Origin: Streptosporangiaceae bacterium
Lineage (GTDB): Bacteria > Actinomycetota > Actinomycetes > Streptosporangiales > Streptosporangiaceae
Length of the DNA: 8,170 nt
Assembly (NCBI GenBank): GCA_030040415.1
Contig: JASHTT010000585.1
Location: 1-8,170 of the forward strand
Direction of reading: 5' to 3'
Positions 6,143-8,170 of the stretch are shown here, piece after piece. The notes beneath the pieces were generated by a model, which made no database searches, was not told the origin of the DNA, and saw nothing but the letters and a program-made list of their open reading frames with translations. How positions within the stretch are numbered: position 1 is the stretch's first letter; the number at the start of each line of letters is the position of its first letter. The translations under genes were made by a program, and so were the position numbers.

Positions 6143-6160
6143 CGTGCGAGTACTCGCACG
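6143..6160. promoter_or_regulatory. Perfect 18-bp palindrome in the PstS-like gene leader
   Basis: CGTGCGAGTACTCGCACG is its own reverse complement over all 18 bases. It lies 35-52 bases before the GTG start and inside the predicted transcript, so it could be a repressor operator or an RNA stem in the 5' leader. Confidence 0.55.
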
Positions 6161-6236
6161 GACCAGCCGGATGGCCGCCCCGCACAACGATGCACGACAG
6201 CGAATACGCCAACAAGGAACGTTAATGGTCGGCCAA

Positions 6237-6265
6237 CTTATGACTTTGTTAATTAAGGCCGTCTA
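6237..6265 (-). promoter_or_regulatory. Candidate promoter for the PstS-like gene
   Basis: On the minus strand TAGACG (6260-6265) and CATAAG (6237-6242) are 17 bases apart, each matching four of six bases of the -35 and -10 consensus. A start near 6230 would give a leader of about 120 bases containing the 18-bp palindrome. Confidence 0.35.
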
Positions 6266-6323
6266 GAAAGTGACTTGCGATCCCGGAGCCCCCTCTGCGG
6301 TGGCGCACCTAAAGCCGGGAATA

Positions 6324-6339
6324 TGTGTGTTCAGTCACA
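6324..6339. promoter_or_regulatory. Crp-type binding site
   Basis: TGTGTGTTCAGTCACA matches TGTGA-N6-TCACA at nine of ten defined positions. It also fits the streptomycete Crp pattern GTG-N6-GNCAC (6325-6338) as I recall it. The symmetry extends one base further on each side (ATGTG/CACAT). It is centred about 100 bases upstream of the predicted start of the PstS-like transcript, a position used by class I Crp activation. Confidence 0.45.
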
Positions 6340-6604
6340 TCTTTGCTGGTCAGTGCCTATCGCTAGGGGTGCGGTCCATACCAGCCGGCCAAGCGTTGTT
6401 CCCTTAAGTTCATCTAACGTAAACATCCGCTTAATACAGCAGATGCTGCCCGGTAATTGCAGGCACCTAGCCGAGGAGTGCGACCCCCAAGGTAGCCCCT
6501 GAAAGCTGACGACATTTAAGCTGCTTTTCCGATAGAGAATATGAGCTAAATGCCTATCGCGCAATACCCGGCCCACATCGCGGAGATGGCAGCCCTGACG
6601 CGCC

Positions 6605-6623
6605 GCGTCGACCCCGGCGACGC
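6605..6623 (-). terminator. Possible perM terminator hairpin
   Basis: GCGTCG (6605-6610) and CGACGC (6618-6623) pair perfectly around seven bases, about 70 bases after the perM stop. The stem is short and has no U-tract, so this is tentative. Confidence 0.3.
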
Positions 6624-6693
6624 TTGCTGGGGCCTGGTCGCACCGGCGCGGTCACCAGCACCTGCGGCACCATCATGGCTGTGGATGCACCAG

Positions 6694-8073
6694 TCAGGGC
6701 AAGGTGGATGGGCCCTGCGGGCGGCGCCGTGTCGCATTGCCGGGCGACTCCCCGCCCCGCGAACCGAGGTAGATCACGTGCCCAGCGTCCGCGGCCTCAT
6801 CAGGGCGACGCGGCCGATGCTGGCGCGCGGTAACCTCGGCCGCGGAGCCAGCGGCGGCCCGGCGCAGCGTAAGGTAGTTCGCTATTCCGGCGCTCACCGC
6901 TGTCGCGACACCGACCTCAAGCGCCGCCACCACCGTAACCTGCCAAGCGGAAGGCCCGACCGCGGCGAGCCTGCCGCTGCCGAGCGGGCCGCCCGAGAAG
7001 GCGGCGAGCAGGCCGAGCACACAGCCCGCCACCGCCCCGCAGGCAAGCCCCCACAGCGGTGCCGCCTCGATCGTCAGCGTGGGCGCGGTCCGGACAAGCA
7101 GCAACCCGCCCAGCCCACCCGCCAGGTACGGCAGCGCGAGCACAAGCGGCGCCAGCCACCCGGGCATGGCGGCATGCACGCCGGGCGGCAGCGCGGCGAG
7201 CATCGGAAACGCAGGCAATCGAGAGAGCGCCGATCCGGTGGGCGCGACGACTGTCGAATTGCCGAACGCGAATCCCGGCCCCAGCGTGAACGAGATCGCC
7301 CAGACGATCGCGTTCGGCAGGTAGCCGACCTGCAGTAGCAGCAGCAACGCCGCGCCGACCACACCCGGCGCCAGGCTGCGCTCCAGGATGGCGTACTCGC
7401 GTAGGTGAACGGCGAGCGCCAGTCCGGCGAGCAAGGCGCCGGCGGCGGCGAAGGTTGCCAGCGTTCCGGCCAGGCCGAGCAGGAGCGAGCGCTCGCGTTC
7501 TGGCAACAGCCGGACAAGCTGCGACCACGGCGCGATCGCCCTGGCCGCGCCGAGACCGCCGGCCACAAGCGCCAGCAGCAGCCCGCACACCAGGGCCTGC
7601 GGCAGCGAGGCGGAAGCGAGGGCGGACCTGCTGGCCACAGCGAGCGCGCCGGTCAGCGCGGCGTAGGGGACGGCGAGCGCCAGGGCCGCGTAGCCGACAT
7701 GCCGCAGCCGCCGGACCTGTCCGCTCCTGACCACCCACCGGCCGGCCCGCCACAGCATCGCCCCGGGCACGGCCGCGAGGCCGAGCGGCAGCATGCCGAT
7801 GCGGCCGGCGCCGTGCAGCGCGAACCCGACGTGGTGACCGGCCAGCCACAGCACGGCGACCGCACGCAGGACGTTGAGCAAGCTAAGCCCGGCGTGCGGC
7901 GCGGCGATCCAGCCGACGAGGACCGGAACGGTGATGACGGCGAGACCGGCGGCGGTCACCGCGCAGGCGGCGATCGCCCCGGTCACGACCAGCGGTCGCT
8001 GACTTTCCTGTCCCTCGCCAGCCGGATCGGCACCGGTGCCGGATCGCCCGGCACGGACAGCGGAGGCAGCCAC
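6694..8073 (-). CDS. perM: DUF6350 integral membrane protein, PerM-like
   Basis: A 459-residue polytopic membrane protein with roughly nine to ten hydrophobic segments: about 28-57, 67-84, 92-108, 126-147, 158-180, 197-222, 235-262, 303-328, 338-360 and 378-400. The central stretch YLPNAIVWAISF...GPGFAFGNSTV...LPAFPMLAALP (251-296) is the hallmark of the DUF6350/PerM family. In Mycobacterium tuberculosis PerM (about 455 residues) is linked to cell division and persistence; the biochemical activity is not known. The C-terminal 60 residues (RQHRPRRPDEAAD and beyond) are polar and probably cytoplasmic. The GTG at 8071-8073 is used because it gives the family length, but no clear ribosome-binding site precedes it; GTG at residue 30 is an alternative but would fall inside the first membrane segment. 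Position before purN matches other actinobacteria, although here a binding-protein gene has come between them. Confidence 0.88.
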   Translation of the reverse strand: MAASAVRAGRSGTGADPAGEGQESQRPLVVTGAIAACAVTAAGLAVITVPVLVGWIAAPHAGLSLLNVLRAVAVLWLAGHHVGFALHGAGRIGMLPLGLAAVPGAMLWRAGRWVVRSGQVRRLRHVGYAALALAVPYAALTGALAVASRSALASASLPQALVCGLLLALVAGGLGAARAIAPWSQLVRLLPERERSLLLGLAGTLATFAAAGALLAGLALAVHLREYAILERSLAPGVVGAALLLLLQVGYLPNAIVWAISFTLGPGFAFGNSTVVAPTGSALSRLPAFPMLAALPPGVHAAMPGWLAPLVLALPYLAGGLGGLLLVRTAPTLTIEAAPLWGLACGAVAGCVLGLLAAFSGGPLGSGRLAAVGPSAWQVTVVAALEVGVATAVSAGIANYLTLRRAAAGSAAEVTARQHRPRRPDEAADAGHVIYLGSRGGESPGNATRRRPQGPSTLP

Positions 8074-8125
8074 CAGACAAGCGTCGCAATCTGGCAGCCT
8101 CGGATAGCGGAGGCGCGCCGGCCCA

Positions 8126-8139
8126 CCCCGCCCGCGGGG
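8126..8139 (-). other. GC-rich hairpin between sucD tail and perM
   Basis: CCCCG (8126-8130) and CGGGG (8135-8139) pair around four bases, shortly after the TAA at 8147-8149. Neighbouring GGCC runs give competing pairings. It may be a weak terminator after the upstream gene. Confidence 0.25.
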
Positions 8140-8146
8140 CCAGGGC

Positions 8147-8170
8147 TTACCGGCCCCGCATGACCTCGCG
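8147..8170 (-). CDS. sucD: Possible C-terminal end of succinyl-CoA ligase alpha subunit
   Basis: Eight codons enter from the high-coordinate edge and read REVMRGR followed by TAA. Seven residues cannot identify a protein. The call rests on position: sucD usually lies directly upstream of perM on the same strand in actinobacteria, and SucD proteins often end in a MREV-like helix. The stop lies 73 bases before the perM start. Confidence 0.4.
   Translation of the reverse strand, partial: REVMRGR

Larger units (their letters stand above)
6109..6693. other. Gene-free region of lower GC upstream of the PstS-like gene
   Basis: No supported gene lies in these 585 bases. The part from 6181 to 6540 is about 52% GC by hand count, well below the flanks. 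It holds a perfect 18-bp palindrome, a candidate promoter, the palindrome TTAATTAA (6249-6256), a Crp-type dyad, a 10-bp direct repeat (TGCCTATCGC at 6354-6363 and 6551-6560) and a small hairpin near the perM end. From about 6560 to 6693 the sequence is GC-rich again without recognisable coding. The AT-rich part may be a long regulatory leader, an unrecognised small RNA, or the scar of an insertion. Confidence 0.6.

Noticed and set aside
6079..6195. Longer N-terminus for the PstS-like protein starting at 6195
   Set aside because: It would put 29 Arg/Ser-rich residues ahead of the signal peptide and run through the 18-bp palindrome and the ribosome-binding site.
6430..6540. Riboswitch-like pattern in the low-GC region (GGGG-rich stems near CTACCTTGGGGG on the minus strand)
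   Set aside because: I compared it from memory with c-di-AMP (ydaO) and purine riboswitches. The conserved cores are absent and I could not build a consistent fold.
6331..6576. Small minus-strand frame of 81 codons in the low-GC region, with an inner ATG at 6426 giving 31 residues and a rare TTA codon
   Set aside because: There is no strong ribosome-binding site and no recognisable domain, and at about 52% GC such frames arise easily. It overlaps the Crp-type site. A small peptide cannot be excluded.
6550..7338. A 262-codon plus-strand frame antisense to the end of perM
   Set aside because: Most of it lies over the DUF6350 gene, and its Arg/Gly/Gln-rich translation is typical of a shadow frame.
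1..8170. CRISPR arrays, tRNA or rRNA genes, insertion sequences, phage or toxin genes
   Set aside because: I found no regularly spaced repeats, cloverleaf sequences, transposase or integrase motifs on either strand.

Overview
This window looks like chromosomal DNA from a high-GC actinomycete (Actinomycetota). The evidence is strongly GC-biased codon usage, GTG and TTG starts, intrinsic terminators without a clear U-tract, and gene order. A PerM-type (DUF6350) membrane protein followed by purN and purH, with what may be the last codons of sucD just ahead, matches the sucC-sucD-perM-purN-purH neighbourhood of mycobacteria and streptomycetes. The sequence does not fix genus or species. Every gene I can support lies on the minus strand, so transcription runs from high to low coordinates.

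Layout in transcription order: (1) 8147-8170, possible C-terminal tail of sucD. (2) 8073-6694, perM, a polytopic DUF6350 membrane protein. (3) 6693-6109, a 585-base gene-free stretch. By hand count its core (6181-6540) is about 52% GC against roughly 70% around it. It carries a Crp-type dyad, a candidate promoter and a perfect 18-bp palindrome, all placed to serve the next gene. (4) 6108-4888, a secreted PstS-like substrate-binding protein with no transporter genes beside it, closed by a perfect 17-bp hairpin. (5) The purine/one-carbon group purN (4713-4114), purH (4040-2475) and folD (2417-1539), with gaps of 73 and 57 bases. (6) After about 200 bases of repeats and operator-like dyads, etfB (1331-552) and then etfA (476 to the window edge).

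Functionally, FolD makes 10-formyl-THF. PurN uses it to formylate GAR, and the PurH transformylase domain uses it to formylate AICAR before the cyclohydrolase domain closes IMP. Grouping the formyl donor enzyme with both formyl-transfer steps makes sense as an operon. EtfBA is a separate unit that carries electrons from acyl-CoA and related flavin dehydrogenases to the respiratory chain. The PstS-like gene interrupts the usual perM-purN adjacency.

I see no convincing new multi-gene system. The points worth a second look are small. The 5' end of purN appears out of frame because of a GTCA tetranucleotide repeat, and its protein departs from the family at three conserved positions. The folD frame continues past its TGA into a pentapeptide-repeat tail. 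A Crp-type site and an 18-bp palindrome sit in the leader of the orphan binding protein. A 17-bp tandem duplication lies between purN and purH.
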